Source: Oxalicibacterium flavum (GTDB taxonomy: Bacteria > Pseudomonadota > Gammaproteobacteria > Burkholderiales > Burkholderiaceae_D). Taken from it: a stretch of DNA of 64,000 nt. Under the pieces are notes generated by a model that saw nothing but the letters and a program-made list of their open reading frames with translations, was not told the origin of the DNA and did no database searches. A program made the position numbers and the translations under genes. This document shows, in pieces, positions 1 to 9,392 of this stretch (its first letter is position 1; each line of letters begins with the position of its first letter). Where the stretch lies: positions 62,001 to 126,000 of the forward strand of contig NZ_BMCG01000003.1 of assembly GCF_014635065.1 (NCBI RefSeq), written 5' to 3'.

Positions 1-2632
1 AGCCGCCGATCGGCAGGTTGATGTCGATGACGCCGTTGCGGTCGCGCAGTAGTGCCAGTGCGAAGTGCACGGGCAGGTTGGCGGCTTCGCTGCTTTCGAT
101 CTTGTCGCCGAGCGTGAGCTGTTCGAGGATCAGGCGGTTCTGCGCGGTCAGCGTGCGGTCCTCGACCTTGTAGGCGACGTCGAAGGACAGCTTGCCCTTC
201 TCGATGCCGTAGCCGATGTAGCGGCCGGAGTAGGGCGACAGCGGCGCCAGTTCCATGCCGCGTACCTCGGCCTTGATGTCCATCGCCAGATCGCCCTTGA
301 GCGGGTTGATGTTGCCGGCGACCGAGAGCGGCGCGCTGTTGACGAGGCCGTTCAGATCGACGTTGGCGCGGCTCTGCGGATCGGACGACAGGCCGGCGAC
401 GGTGCCGCCGAACTTCATGAGGTTGGCGGTGTAGTTGGGTTTGATGAAGTTGTCGGTGAAGCGTACCTGTCCGCCGCGCAGCACGAGCTTGCCGATCTTG
501 ATGGGCGGCATGTCGCTGGCGGGTTTGGGTTCGCCGGGCACGGTGGCGGTTGCGGTGTTGACGCCGCCGGCCTTTTTGTCGCGGTCAAGATTGACGTTGG
601 CATCGGCCTCGGTGACGCTGCGCGCGGCTTCTTCCGGACTGCGCGCAACGTCCTGCAGGTTGATGCGGCCGTTCGGGTCGATGATGATGCGCGCGAAGAA
701 GTCGTTGAGGCCGACCTGATCGACGTTGAGTGCGAACGGCGCGAACTTGACGTCCATGCCGCTGAAGGTCAGCGCCTTCCAGCGCAGGAAGTCGTTGCTG
801 CTGAGCTTGTCAATGGTCGCCAGATCGCCGAGCGCGAGATTGCCCTTGAAGCCGCCGACGAAGGCGTCGTTCTTGCCCTGATCGAGTTTGAGCGTGCCCT
901 TGCCCGACAGGTTGGCGCGCGTGAGCAGGATGTTGACGTGCTCGGTGAAGTAGGGCTGCAACTGCATGATATCGACCTGGCTGAAGTCGAGCGCGAGGTC
1001 GGCGTGCACCGGCGCCATGCCGACGCTGCCCTTGACGGCGAGCTTGCCGGACTTGTTGACGGCGGCTTGCAGGTCGAGCGCGCTGCGAGAGGAAGCAGCG
1101 GTCGAGAATTCCTGCACGTTGAGCGTCAACGGTGCAATGGTGGTCACGGCCGGGCGCGGCAGCGAGCGGTCTTCGAGCTTGGCCGACCAGTTGGCGACGG
1201 CGATCTTGCCGATGGTGACGGCCATGCCTTCGTCCTGCTTGCCGCCTTTTTTTGCGGCTGCGGTTGGCGATACGACCGCGCGGCGTTGCTGCTTGCCTTG
1301 CTGCAGCATCAGTTCGGCATTGTCGGATGCGATTTCTTCCACCGTGAGTGCATTCTTGCCGGCATCGAACACGGTGTTACGCATGTGGAGGTTGAAGCGC
1401 TCGATGCCGGCCTTGAGCGGGCGTTCGTCGCCGGCGTCGTCGTAGCGCAGGGCGGCGTCCTCGATGTCGAGTGCTGCCAGGGCGAGGCTGAAGCCGGATG
1501 GCTTGGCCGGCGCTTGCGGTTCGGTGGTTTTCTCGGTGTCGGTTTTTGCGGCAGGCTGCTCGGCGGGAATCAGCAGGTTGTCGAAGTTGAAGCGGCCCCT
1601 GGCATCGCGCGCGATGTCGGCCTGCAGGCCCTTGAGCCCGATGCGGACAATGTCGATGCGCTGGTCGAGCACCTTGGCGTCCTGCAGCGTGACCGCCAGT
1701 TCCGGCAGACGCGCGATGGATTTGTCGTCCTGGCCGGTCACCTGCAGATCGCGCAGCTTGACGTCGCCGTTGAGCACGAGCGCCGGTGCGGCATCCTTCT
1801 TCTGCTGGAAGCGCGCCACCATCTTCACGTCGAGCCGCGCGCTCGGCACCTTGAACTGCTGCTTGCCGGGGATGTAGCCAAGGTAGGCGGTCAGGTCGAG
1901 GTCGTTGAAGTCGAGATCGACGGTCGCTTCCAGCGGGTCGGCAAACGGCAGGGTCTGGCCCTTGATCAGTAGCGGCGTGTCGTTGACGCGCGCGCTCAGC
2001 AGCGGTTCGACGAAGACCTCGACCTGCGACGGCAGCGAGGAGATGAAGGGAACGCCGATCTTCAGGTCGGCGACGTGGTGCACGGTATGCGCGGGCTTGT
2101 CGTCGAACTCGATGCGGCCGTTGTCGATCTCGATGTTGAAAAGCGAGAAGCGCGCGGGTTCGGGCGAGGGCGGCTCATCCTTGCCGAGCGCGAGGATATC
2201 GTCGATGTTGTAGCCGTTGTCGTCCTTGCGCACCAGGTGCACATAGGGCGTCTCCAGCTTCAGCTGCTCGACCACGGGCGCGAAGCGGAACAGCGACTGC
2301 CAGGAGAGATTGACGGTCAGCGCGTCGAAGGAGGCGAATACCTGTTCGCTCGGCTGCCCGCCGTCGCCGGCAGGTTCCATCATCTTCATGTCGCGCACGG
2401 TCAGGCGCATGGCATAGGGATTGATCTCGACCTTGCCGATGCTGGTCTGGCGATGAAGCATCTCGGTCAGGCGCTGCTCGGCCTGCGATTTGACGATCCC
2501 CGGCAGTACGAGCCAGCCGAATAGTCCGATCAGGACGATGAAGGCGACCAGCCCGATGAACGTGCGCCGGACGGTCCGTTTTTGCGAGAAGGTGCGAAGG
2601 GATTGCGACAGCCGCGAGGTGAGGTTGGGCAT
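1..2632 (-). CDS. DUF748 / AsmA-like envelope protein, 5' part only
   Basis: Start ATG at 2632; the gene runs off the left edge, so at least 877 residues are present and the C-terminus is missing. Residues about 20-45 form one membrane anchor (FIGLVAFIVLIGLFGWLVLP), followed by a long, mostly beta-type sequence with repeated asparagine/aspartate-rich strands (for example DLDFNDLDLTAYLGYIPG). This matches the DUF748 family of AsmA-superfamily proteins, which sit in the inner membrane with a large periplasmic part; members of the superfamily are thought to bridge the envelope and carry phospholipids. The specific cargo cannot be told from sequence. Codon use and frame on the minus strand are uninterrupted; a long open frame on the plus strand over the same bases is a shadow. 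Confidence 0.85.
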   Translation of the reverse strand, partial: MPNLTSRLSQSLRTFSQKRTVRRTFIGLVAFIVLIGLFGWLVLPGIVKSQAEQRLTEMLHRQTSIGKVEINPYAMRLTVRDMKMMEPAGDGGQPSEQVFASFDALTVNLSWQSLFRFAPVVEQLKLETPYVHLVRKDDNGYNIDDILALGKDEPPSPEPARFSLFNIEIDNGRIEFDDKPAHTVHHVADLKIGVPFISSLPSQVEVFVEPLLSARVNDTPLLIKGQTLPFADPLEATVDLDFNDLDLTAYLGYIPGKQQFKVPSARLDVKMVARFQQKKDAAPALVLNGDVKLRDLQVTGQDDKSIARLPELAVTLQDAKVLDQRIDIVRIGLKGLQADIARDARGRFNFDNLLIPAEQPAAKTDTEKTTEPQAPAKPSGFSLALAALDIEDAALRYDDAGDERPLKAGIERFNLHMRNTVFDAGKNALTVEEIASDNAELMLQQGKQQRRAVVSPTAAAKKGGKQDEGMAVTIGKIAVANWSAKLEDRSLPRPAVTTIAPLTLNVQEFSTAASSRSALDLQAAVNKSGKLAVKGSVGMAPVHADLALDFSQVDIMQLQPYFTEHVNILLTRANLSGKGTLKLDQGKNDAFVGGFKGNLALGDLATIDKLSSNDFLRWKALTFSGMDVKFAPFALNVDQVGLNDFFARIIIDPNGRINLQDVARSPEEAARSVTEADANVNLDRDKKAGGVNTATATVPGEPKPASDMPPIKIGKLVLRGGQVRFTDNFIKPNYTANLMKFGGTVAGLSSDPQSRANVDLNGLVNSAPLSVAGNINPLKGDLAMDIKAEVRGMELAPLSPYSGRYIGYGIEKGKLSFDVAYKVEDRTLTAQNRLILEQLTLGDKIESSEAANLPVHFALALLRDRNGVIDINLPIGG

Positions 2633-2804
2633 GGGAGCATCGCTGGTGATGGGGGTGTAGGAATTCTACCAGCGCGCTGTAGGAGATGTTGCCGTTTGGT
2701 TATGGCGTTTTCATTTGTTGAGGCATGAAAAAGACCCCTCGGTCAAGCCCTGCGGTCTTGCCCGGTCCCCCGGGGGGACGCTTTTATCTCGACGGCCCGG
2801 CGAT

Positions 2805-2828
2805 AAAAAATCCGGCCGCAGCCGGATT
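2805..2828 (-). terminator. Rho-independent terminator of the mnh operon
   Basis: An 8-bp perfect stem (AATCCGGC / GCCGGATT, loop of 4) is followed on the minus strand by a run of six T. It lies 20 bp after the stop of the CopD-like gene and closes the minus-strand operon that begins at 9392. Confidence 0.85.
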
Positions 2829-2847
2829 CTTGCAGGGACAAAAGACT

Positions 2848-3294
2848 TCAGGAGGCAAGCGGTCCGAGCGCGCCGATCACGACGGTCAGCAGACCCAGCA
2901 CCAGGTTGATTGCGACCAGCTTGCGGATGCTGGCCATGGCCGCGCCGGCCGCCTGCCACTCCTGTGCCGCCACGCCGCGCTTGAGGCGCTTGAAAGGCGC
3001 GAAGAAGATGTGGCCGAAGATCAGCATCATGACGATGCCGATCACCGACATCAGCGTTACCGGCAGAGGCGGCTTGCCCATCAGCGACATCATGTAGAGG
3101 CCGCTGCCGAGCACCAGCGCGATCGCGATCCAGACCCAGCGGAAGAAGCGCGTGAAGACGCCGACCAGCAGCGTCAGCCGCAGCGGCGGCTCGAGCGTGA
3201 CGGCGACCGTCGGCCGCAAGGCATTGTGGGCGAAGAACATGCCGCCGACCCAGATGGTGAAACCGAGGATGTGCAGAAATTTGGCATAAAGCAT
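2848..3294 (-). CDS. CopD-like four-helix membrane protein
   Basis: 148 residues with four hydrophobic helices and almost no soluble part. The start MLYAKFLHILGFTIWVGGMF at 3294 is chosen because it opens directly into the first helix with the His and Trp-Val-Gly-Gly pattern typical of the CopD/YozB-type family; an upstream in-frame Met (3387) would add a low-complexity leader overlapping the previous gene. Family members have been linked to copper import or haem, but many are uncharacterised. It is the last gene of the cation antiporter operon (40 bp after mnhG), so co-transcription is likely; whether it takes part in antiport is unknown. Confidence 0.7.
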   Translation of the reverse strand: MLYAKFLHILGFTIWVGGMFFAHNALRPTVAVTLEPPLRLTLLVGVFTRFFRWVWIAIALVLGSGLYMMSLMGKPPLPVTLMSVIGIVMMLIFGHIFFAPFKRLKRGVAAQEWQAAGAAMASIRKLVAINLVLGLLTVVIGALGPLAS

Positions 3295-3334
3295 GGCTGT
3301 TTTCTCACAGGTTGAGGTGGGGCGGGGAAGGTCG

Positions 3335-3712
3335 CTATTCGCTCTCTTCCGGGAACTGGTAGATGCCGCCGGCGGCAGCGCCTGCATCCTTCTTGCCGGC
3401 GCGCAGGTCGCGATAGACGGCGGCGCGCATGATCATCATGGCGACGATGGGGGCGGTCAGCAGCAGGAACAGCGAGATGATGATCTCGTGGATCACCGGG
3501 CGCGACTGCAGCACGGTGAAATAGATCATCGAGGCGATCAGCAGGCAGCCGGCGCCGAGCGTGACGGTGATCGCCGGGCCGTGGATGCGCTGGTAAAAGC
3601 TCGGCAGGCGCAACAGACCGAGCGCGCCGATCAGCACGATGCTGCCGCCGACGATCAGCAGCAGCGAGACGGGAATGATGGCCCAGACGGGAATGGCGGC
3701 TATGTCGTTCAT
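3335..3712 (-). CDS. mnhG: Monovalent cation/H+ antiporter subunit G
   Basis: 125 residues with three transmembrane segments and the MnhG/PhaG signature in the first helix region (IVLIGALGLLRLPSFYQRIH). Start ATG 3712 overlaps the mnhF stop by 4 bp (ATGA), which fixes the start. The soluble C-terminal tail ends in an acidic stretch. MrpG is a small subunit needed for assembly and activity of the Mrp/Mnh Na+(K+)/H+ antiporter in the inner membrane. The gene sits in the usual A-B-C-D-E-F-G order of this operon type. Confidence 0.92.
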   Translation of the reverse strand: MNDIAAIPVWAIIPVSLLLIVGGSIVLIGALGLLRLPSFYQRIHGPAITVTLGAGCLLIASMIYFTVLQSRPVIHEIIISLFLLLTAPIVAMMIMRAAVYRDLRAGKKDAGAAAGGIYQFPEESE

Positions 3713-3987
3713 TCGATGATCTCCCCGCGCATCATGAACTTGGCGAGCGCAATGGTGGAAACGAAACCGAGCAGCGCGATCAGCATCGCTGCCTCGAAAT
3801 AGATCAGGTTGCCGAAACGGATGCCGAACATGATCGCCAGCAGCATGGCGCACATCCACAGCGTGTCGAGCGCCAGCACGCGGTCGTGCACGGTGGGGCC
3901 GATCAGCAGGCGGATCGTGCACAGCAGCATGGCCATCACGACGCAGAAGAAGGCGAAGCCGATCGACACGGCGAGTACGGTCATCAT
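3709..3987 (-). CDS. mnhF: Monovalent cation/H+ antiporter subunit F
   Basis: 92 residues with three hydrophobic helices and the conserved MnhF core (RLLIGPTVHDRVLALDTL). It overlaps mnhE upstream and mnhG downstream by 4 bp each, a tightly coupled arrangement that suggests translational coupling. Subunit F is a small membrane subunit of the Mrp complex; its length is normal for the family. Confidence 0.93.
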   Translation of the reverse strand: MMTVLAVSIGFAFFCVVMAMLLCTIRLLIGPTVHDRVLALDTLWMCAMLLAIMFGIRFGNLIYFEAAMLIALLGFVSTIALAKFMMRGEIIE

Positions 3988-4496
3988 GGTTTCGGGGTCT
4001 CCTGTTCAAAGATCTCCATCAGCGGCTGCTCGTAGCGCGTCTTGATGGTATCGACCCACCATTGCGCATCGTGCAGGTCGAACACGTGCAGCGCCAGCTC
4101 GTGCTTGCCCGGCAGGATCTCGACCCATACCGTGCCCGGCGTGGAGTTGATCAGGCAAGACAGCAGCGCCAGGCCATACTGATTGCGCATGTCGAGCGGG
4201 ATCGTGATGAACTGCGAATTGAGGCCGTGGCGGCGGCTGGAAAGAATCAGCCAGCTCACGTTGAGGCAGGAGCGCACGATCTCGACCAGCGCCATGCCGA
4301 GCAGACGGAACAGGGCGAACGGCTTGTTCAGTTTGGGATAGCCGTCCGGCACCAGCGGTTTTGCCAGCAGCGGCACGAAGAAGCCGAGCACGGCGCCGAT
4401 CAGGATGTCGGACGGCGCCACGCTCTCGTTGAGCAGCAGCCAGAACAGCAGTAGCACCACGGACAGCAGCGGGAAGGGCAGCCAGCGTTTCATCAT
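3984..4496 (-). CDS. mnhE: Monovalent cation/H+ antiporter subunit E
   Basis: 170 residues. Two N-terminal helices (PLLSVVLLLFWLLLNES) precede the MnhE domain with the conserved ISSTPGTV-like motif, here LINSTPGTVWVE, and the HVFDLHD motif near the C-terminus. Start ATG 4496 overlaps the mnhD stop by 4 bp; a second Met follows at 4493 and could serve instead. Upstream in-frame sequence lies inside mnhD and is not coding in this frame. It is a structural subunit of the Mrp complex. Confidence 0.92.
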   Translation of the reverse strand: MMKRWLPFPLLSVVLLLFWLLLNESVAPSDILIGAVLGFFVPLLAKPLVPDGYPKLNKPFALFRLLGMALVEIVRSCLNVSWLILSSRRHGLNSQFITIPLDMRNQYGLALLSCLINSTPGTVWVEILPGKHELALHVFDLHDAQWWVDTIKTRYEQPLMEIFEQETPKP

Positions 4497-6121
4497 GGCA
4501 TCGCTCCCGGTTGCACCACGCCCGGCACCGTCGGCGTCGAGCGGATCTGTTCGACGTAATGGTTGGGACGATGGAGGTCGGCGCTGGTGCGCTGCAGGTA
4601 GTCGAACATCGGGCCTGCCTTTAGCGTCAGCACGATGCACAACAGCAGCAGCAGCGTGATCGAGGCGACCTCGGTCACGTGCAGCTTGGGTGCGGTGATC
4701 GTGCCCGAGGCCCAGAAGGTCCGCACGCCGAAGCGCATCAGCGCGATGATGCCGCACAGGCCGGAGAACACGATCAACGCCATCAGCGCCCAGGTGGTGC
4801 CGCTGATCAGGATGTTCGGATCGTCCGGATGCAGCAGCGCGTGGAACATGCCGAACTTGGCGATGAAGCCCGACAGCGGCGGCATGCCGGTGATCACCAG
4901 CGCGCAACCGGCGAAGGCCAGGCCGAGGAAGGCCAGCGCGCCGGGAATGCCGACGCCGGCGGTTTCTTCCGGCGTCTCATCGACGGCAAAGGCTTCCATC
5001 GTCAGCGCCAGCACCGAGGCGCCGGGTTTGCGGATACGCTCGATCAGTTCGATCAGCAGCATGAAGGCGCCGGCCGCCAGCGTCGAACCGAGCAGGTAAT
5101 AGAGGCCGGCCGTCACCAGCGACGCCTGGCCGTAGCCGACCACCGCCAGCAATGTACCGGACGAGACGATCGCGGCGTAGCCCGCCATGCGGCCCAGGCC
5201 TTCGCTGGCCAGCATGCCGGCCGCGCCGAACAGGATGGTCGCCATGCCGCCCCACAGCAGCGCGTTGTAACCGTACCCCGCCGCTTCGCCGGCATCGTCG
5301 GAAAACACCAGCAGCCACACGCGCAGCACCACGTAGGCGCCGACCTTGGTCATCAGCACCAGCATCGCGGCTACCGGCGGCGAGGCGGCCGAGTAAGTGG
5401 TCGGCAGCCAGAAGCCGAGCGGCCACATCGCGCTCTTGGTCAGGAAGGCGATCGCCAGCACCGCCACGCCGACCTTGAGCAGGAACATGTCCTCGCCCGT
5501 GATGCTGCCGATGCGGCCGGCCAGGTCGGCCATGTTGAGCGTGCCGGCGCTCGCGTAGATCAGCGCCACGCCGATCAGGAACAGCAGCGAGGCCGCGAGG
5601 TTGATCGCGATGTACTGCATGCCGGCGCGCAGGCGCGTGGCGTTGTAGCCGTGCAGCAGCAGGCCGTAGGACGCCGCCAGCATGACCTCGAAGAACACGA
5701 ACAGGTTGAACAGGTCGTGCGTCAGGAAGGCGCCGTTGATGCCCATCAGCAGGAACTGGAACAGCGAGTGGAAGTGCACGCCGATGCGGCTCCAGCGCAT
5801 GGCCGAGAACAGCAGCGCCGCGCCGGCCAGTACCGATGTCAGCAGCAGCATGAGCGCCGCCAGGCGGTCGGCGGCGAGCGCGATGCCGAACGGCGCCGAC
5901 CAGTTGGCGGCCAGGTAGATGCCGATGTTGTTGTGCCACAGGCCGGTGTCGGTCAGCTTCATGAGGCTGATGGCTGCGGCGAACTGCACCAGGATCGACG
6001 CCAGGTTGATGGCGAACTTCAGCTGGTGGCGGCTTTCGTTGATCATGATCAGCACCGCGCCGCACAGCAGCGGCAGCAGCACGGGCAGGATGATCAGATG
6101 CTGATTCCATTGCAGACTCAT
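4493..6121 (-). CDS. mnhD: Monovalent cation/H+ antiporter subunit D
   Basis: 542 residues with about 14 membrane helices, the proton-translocating module related to NuoM/NuoN of complex I. The ion-channel motif region is visible (FLTKSAMWPLGFWLPTTYSA), with a conserved Lys in the helix and the Glu in VFFEVMLAASYGLL. MrpD is one of the two large antiporter-like subunits and takes part in coupling proton entry to Na+ or K+ export. It overlaps mnhC upstream and mnhE downstream by 4 bp each. Confidence 0.95.
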   Translation of the reverse strand: MSLQWNQHLIILPVLLPLLCGAVLIMINESRHQLKFAINLASILVQFAAAISLMKLTDTGLWHNNIGIYLAANWSAPFGIALAADRLAALMLLLTSVLAGAALLFSAMRWSRIGVHFHSLFQFLLMGINGAFLTHDLFNLFVFFEVMLAASYGLLLHGYNATRLRAGMQYIAINLAASLLFLIGVALIYASAGTLNMADLAGRIGSITGEDMFLLKVGVAVLAIAFLTKSAMWPLGFWLPTTYSAASPPVAAMLVLMTKVGAYVVLRVWLLVFSDDAGEAAGYGYNALLWGGMATILFGAAGMLASEGLGRMAGYAAIVSSGTLLAVVGYGQASLVTAGLYYLLGSTLAAGAFMLLIELIERIRKPGASVLALTMEAFAVDETPEETAGVGIPGALAFLGLAFAGCALVITGMPPLSGFIAKFGMFHALLHPDDPNILISGTTWALMALIVFSGLCGIIALMRFGVRTFWASGTITAPKLHVTEVASITLLLLLCIVLTLKAGPMFDYLQRTSADLHRPNHYVEQIRSTPTVPGVVQPGAMP

Positions 6122-6462
6122 TGATCGGGCTCCTCGCCGTCAACGTGGTCGGTGCCGGTCAGGCCGCGCGAGCCGATCATCACGACCAGGTAGAGCGCCG
6201 TGGTGGCAAAGCCGATCACGATCGCCGTCAGCACCAGTGCCTGCGGCAGCGGATCGCTGTACATGGTCGGATCGGCGGGACCGCCGCCGAGCGTCAAGGG
6301 CGCTTTATCGACCCACAGCCGGCCCATGATGAAGATGAACAGGTTGACGGCATACGACATCAGCATCAGTCCGGTCAGCACCTGGAAGCTGCGCGGGCGC
6401 AGGATCAGCCAGATGCCCGAACCGAACAGGATGCCGATGGCGAGAGAAATGACAATTTCCAT
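6118..6462 (-). CDS. mnhC: Monovalent cation/H+ antiporter subunit C
   Basis: 114 residues with three helices, homologous to NuoK. The motif MLMSYAVNLFIFIMG and the PLPQALVLTAIVIGFA segment with its conserved proline and glutamine are typical of MnhC. ATG 6462 overlaps the TGA of mnhAB by one base (TGATG), which fixes the start; longer in-frame upstream sequence lies within mnhAB. It is part of the membrane arm of the Mrp complex. Confidence 0.94.
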   Translation of the reverse strand: MEIVISLAIGILFGSGIWLILRPRSFQVLTGLMLMSYAVNLFIFIMGRLWVDKAPLTLGGGPADPTMYSDPLPQALVLTAIVIGFATTALYLVVMIGSRGLTGTDHVDGEEPDQ

Positions 6463-9392
6463 CAGACGGTCCCTCGCTTGGGTAAGACAACGGTATCGGG
6501 CGTGCCGCCCTGCGGTTTGCGGCTGCGGACGGTCTGGTGCGCAAGCGCGACCAGGATCAGCATGGTGGAGCCGACCACCACCAGGAACACGCCGAGATCG
6601 AACACGAAGGCGCTCGGCACGTGCACTTCGCCGAGTACCGGCAGGTGCAGGTGCGCGGTGTGGCTGGTCAGGAACGGGAAGCCGAAGGCCAGCGCGCCGA
6701 GACCGGTCACGCAGGCGGTGACCAGACCCCATGAAATCCAGCGCAGCGGCCGCAGGTGAATGTGCTCCTCGACCCAGGCGGTGCCGGCGATCATGTACTG
6801 CACGATGATGGCGACCGCGAAGATCAGGCCGGCGACGAAGCCGCCGCCCGGCAGGTTATGGCCGCGCATGAAGAAATACACGACGATCACGCCCATGAAC
6901 GGCAGCAGGAAGCGCAGATAGACGCCCGGGATGTGCAGATAGCCGTGCGTGAACTGCTCGGCCGGCGTCTGCGGCGCGGCCGGATCGACGTTGTTGCTCT
7001 GCTGCTCGGGAATGGTGATGCTTTCCGGCGCCGGGCGGAAGCGGCGCAGCAGCGCATAGACCGTCAGCGCGACGATCGCCAGCACGGTGATCTCGCCCAT
7101 GGTGTCGAAGCCGCGGAAATCAACCAGCAGCACGTTGACGACGTTGGTGCCGCCGCCTTCGGGCAGCGCGCGCGCGAGGAAGTAGTTGCCGATGCTGTCG
7201 GGTTGCGGATGCATGAGTACCAGGTAGCTGATGCCGGCGATGGCGAGGCCACCGGCCACTGCCAGTACCAAGTCACGCGAACGGCGCAGCCAGACCGAGC
7301 GCGGAACCTGCAGGCCCTGCAGCTCCTTGGGCGGCAGGCGGCGCGGCAGCCAGCGCACGCCGAGCAGGATCAGCACGGTGGTGACGGTCTCGACCATCAG
7401 TTGCGTGAGCGCCAGATCGGGCGCCGACAGCCACAGGAAGGTCATGCTGACCACCACGCCGACGCCGCCGACCAGGATCAGCGCGGCGAGGCGGTGATAC
7501 TTGGCCTGCCACGCGGCCGTCACGGCGCAGGCGCAGCCGATCAGCCACATCACGGCGAACAGCGGTTCGAAGTCATTAAAACTGGCGGGCTTGAGCAGCG
7601 GCAGCTGGCCGGCCAGCAGGTAGGGCACGGCCAGCATCGCCACCATCATCAGGAACAGCTGCGGCTGCAGGCGGCGCGTGCTCAGCCATTTGAGCAGCAG
7701 GCTGGCGCCCGAGGTCAGGCGCAGCATGGCGGTCTCATAGGCCTGCGCGCCCGACAGGCGATGCAGCACCGGCACGTCGGCGCGCTGTTGCAGCGTGAAG
7801 AACTTGCGCAGGATGACGTAGAACGCGATGCCGCCGCCGAGCGCGACGAAGCTCATCACCAGCGGCAGGTTGAAGCCATGCCACATGGCGAGGCTGTATT
7901 CGGGCGTCTGCGCGCCGAGTACGGCTTCCACCGCCTGATGCAGATAGGGACCGACGCTGATGCCGGGGATGATGCCGACCACCAGGCACAGCAGCACCAG
8001 GAACTCGACCGGGAAGCGCATCCAGCGCGGTGGCTCGTGCGGCTCCTTGGGCAGGTCGGTCGGCAGCTTGCCGAAGAACACGCTGATGAAGCGCAGCGAA
8101 TAGGCGACGCTGAAGATGCCCATGGCGACCGCCGCAATCGACATCCACCAGTTGTCGGCGCCGCCGACCAGCAGCGTCTCGGCAAAGAACATTTCCTTGG
8201 ACAGGAAGCCGTTGAGCAGCGGCACGCCGGCCATCGAGGCGCTCGCCACCACCGCCAGCGTGGCGGTGATCGGCAGCGCCTTGCGCAGGCCGCGCAGCAC
8301 GCGCATGTCGCGCGTGCCGGTCTCGTGGTCGATGATGCCGGCCGCCATGAACAGCGAGGCCTTGAAGATCGCGTGGTTCAGCGTGTGGAAGATCGCCGCC
8401 ACCATGCCCAGCGGCGAGCCGATGCCGAGCAGGGTGGTGATCAGGCCCAGGTGGCTGATGGTCGAATAGGCGAGCAGGCCCTTGAGGTCATGCTGGAAGA
8501 TCGCGACGAAGGAGCCGATCAGCAGCGTGCAGACGCCGGCGCCGGCGATCAGCCAGGTCCATTCGGGCGTGCCGGACAGCGCCGGCCACAGGCGCATCAG
8601 CAGGAAGATGCCGGCCTTGACCATGGTCGCCGAGTGCAGATAGGACGACACCGGCGTAGGCGCCGCCATCGCGTGCGGCAGCCAGAAATGGAAGGGGAAC
8701 TGGGCGCTCTTGGTCAGCGCGCCAAGGCCGATCAGCACCAGCGCCGCCAGATAGAGTTTGTGTTCGCGGATCGCATCGCCGGCCGCGAGCACGGTATCCA
8801 GATCGTAGCTGCCCGCGATGTGGCCGAGGATCAGCACGCCGCACAGCAGGCACAGGCCGCCGGTGGCGGTCACCGTGAACGCCATGCGCGCCCCGCGACG
8901 GGCGTCGATACGGTGATGCCAGTAGCCGATCAGCAGGAAGGAGGTGACGCTCGTCAGTTCCCAGAACACCACGAGCTGGATCAGGTTGCCCGACAGCACC
9001 ACGCCCAGCATGGAGCCCATGAAGGCCAGCAGGAAGGCGAAGAAGCGCGGTACCGGATCCTCGTCGGACATGTAGTAGCGCGCATAGAGCACCACCAGCA
9101 GACCCACGCCCAGCACCAGCATCGTGAACAGCCAGGCCAGCCCGTCCATGCGCAGCAGGAATTCGAGGCCGAAGGCCGGCAGCCATTCGGCCGAGTAGCG
9201 CACCGCCTCGCCGCTGCCGACATACTGATACAGATAGATGGTGACCAGCAGCCCGTACAGCGCAACGCCCCCGGCCAGCAGCGATTCCCGGTTGCGTGCA
9301 TCGGCCGGCATGCAGGCGGCGACCACGCTTCCCAGAAAGGGAACCACGATCAGGGAAAGAAGCAGCAGGGATTCGGGAACAAGTGTTTGCAT
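6462..9392 (-). CDS. mnhA: Fused monovalent cation/H+ antiporter subunit A/B
   Basis: 976 residues. Residues 1 to about 790 form the MrpA part: a NuoL-like proton-translocating domain (LTKSAQFPFHFWLPHAMAAP, LTSVTSFLLIGYW) followed by the MrpA C-terminal helices with FDTMGEITVLAIVA. Residues about 835-960 are MnhB (FFMRGHNLPGGGFVAGLIFA). The A-B fusion is the form known from Sinorhizobium PhaAB and Pseudomonas ShaAB, giving a six-protein complex rather than seven. It is the first gene of the operon; no strong Shine-Dalgarno is visible before ATG 9392. Likely roles are pH and sodium tolerance. Confidence 0.94.
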   Translation of the reverse strand: MQTLVPESLLLLSLIVVPFLGSVVAACMPADARNRESLLAGGVALYGLLVTIYLYQYVGSGEAVRYSAEWLPAFGLEFLLRMDGLAWLFTMLVLGVGLLVVLYARYYMSDEDPVPRFFAFLLAFMGSMLGVVLSGNLIQLVVFWELTSVTSFLLIGYWHHRIDARRGARMAFTVTATGGLCLLCGVLILGHIAGSYDLDTVLAAGDAIREHKLYLAALVLIGLGALTKSAQFPFHFWLPHAMAAPTPVSSYLHSATMVKAGIFLLMRLWPALSGTPEWTWLIAGAGVCTLLIGSFVAIFQHDLKGLLAYSTISHLGLITTLLGIGSPLGMVAAIFHTLNHAIFKASLFMAAGIIDHETGTRDMRVLRGLRKALPITATLAVVASASMAGVPLLNGFLSKEMFFAETLLVGGADNWWMSIAAVAMGIFSVAYSLRFISVFFGKLPTDLPKEPHEPPRWMRFPVEFLVLLCLVVGIIPGISVGPYLHQAVEAVLGAQTPEYSLAMWHGFNLPLVMSFVALGGGIAFYVILRKFFTLQQRADVPVLHRLSGAQAYETAMLRLTSGASLLLKWLSTRRLQPQLFLMMVAMLAVPYLLAGQLPLLKPASFNDFEPLFAVMWLIGCACAVTAAWQAKYHRLAALILVGGVGVVVSMTFLWLSAPDLALTQLMVETVTTVLILLGVRWLPRRLPPKELQGLQVPRSVWLRRSRDLVLAVAGGLAIAGISYLVLMHPQPDSIGNYFLARALPEGGGTNVVNVLLVDFRGFDTMGEITVLAIVALTVYALLRRFRPAPESITIPEQQSNNVDPAAPQTPAEQFTHGYLHIPGVYLRFLLPFMGVIVVYFFMRGHNLPGGGFVAGLIFAVAIIVQYMIAGTAWVEEHIHLRPLRWISWGLVTACVTGLGALAFGFPFLTSHTAHLHLPVLGEVHVPSAFVFDLGVFLVVVGSTMLILVALAHQTVRSRKPQGGTPDTVVLPKRGTV

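Noticed and set aside
65-1972. Very long plus-strand open frame (635 codons)
   Set aside because: It is antisense to the DUF748 gene, and its translation is a monotonous Val/Glu/Arg/His string with no family resemblance. High GC removes stop codons on the opposite strand.
4679-6124. 481-codon plus-strand frame
   Set aside because: Antisense shadow of mnhD; no domain or hydrophobic pattern of its own.
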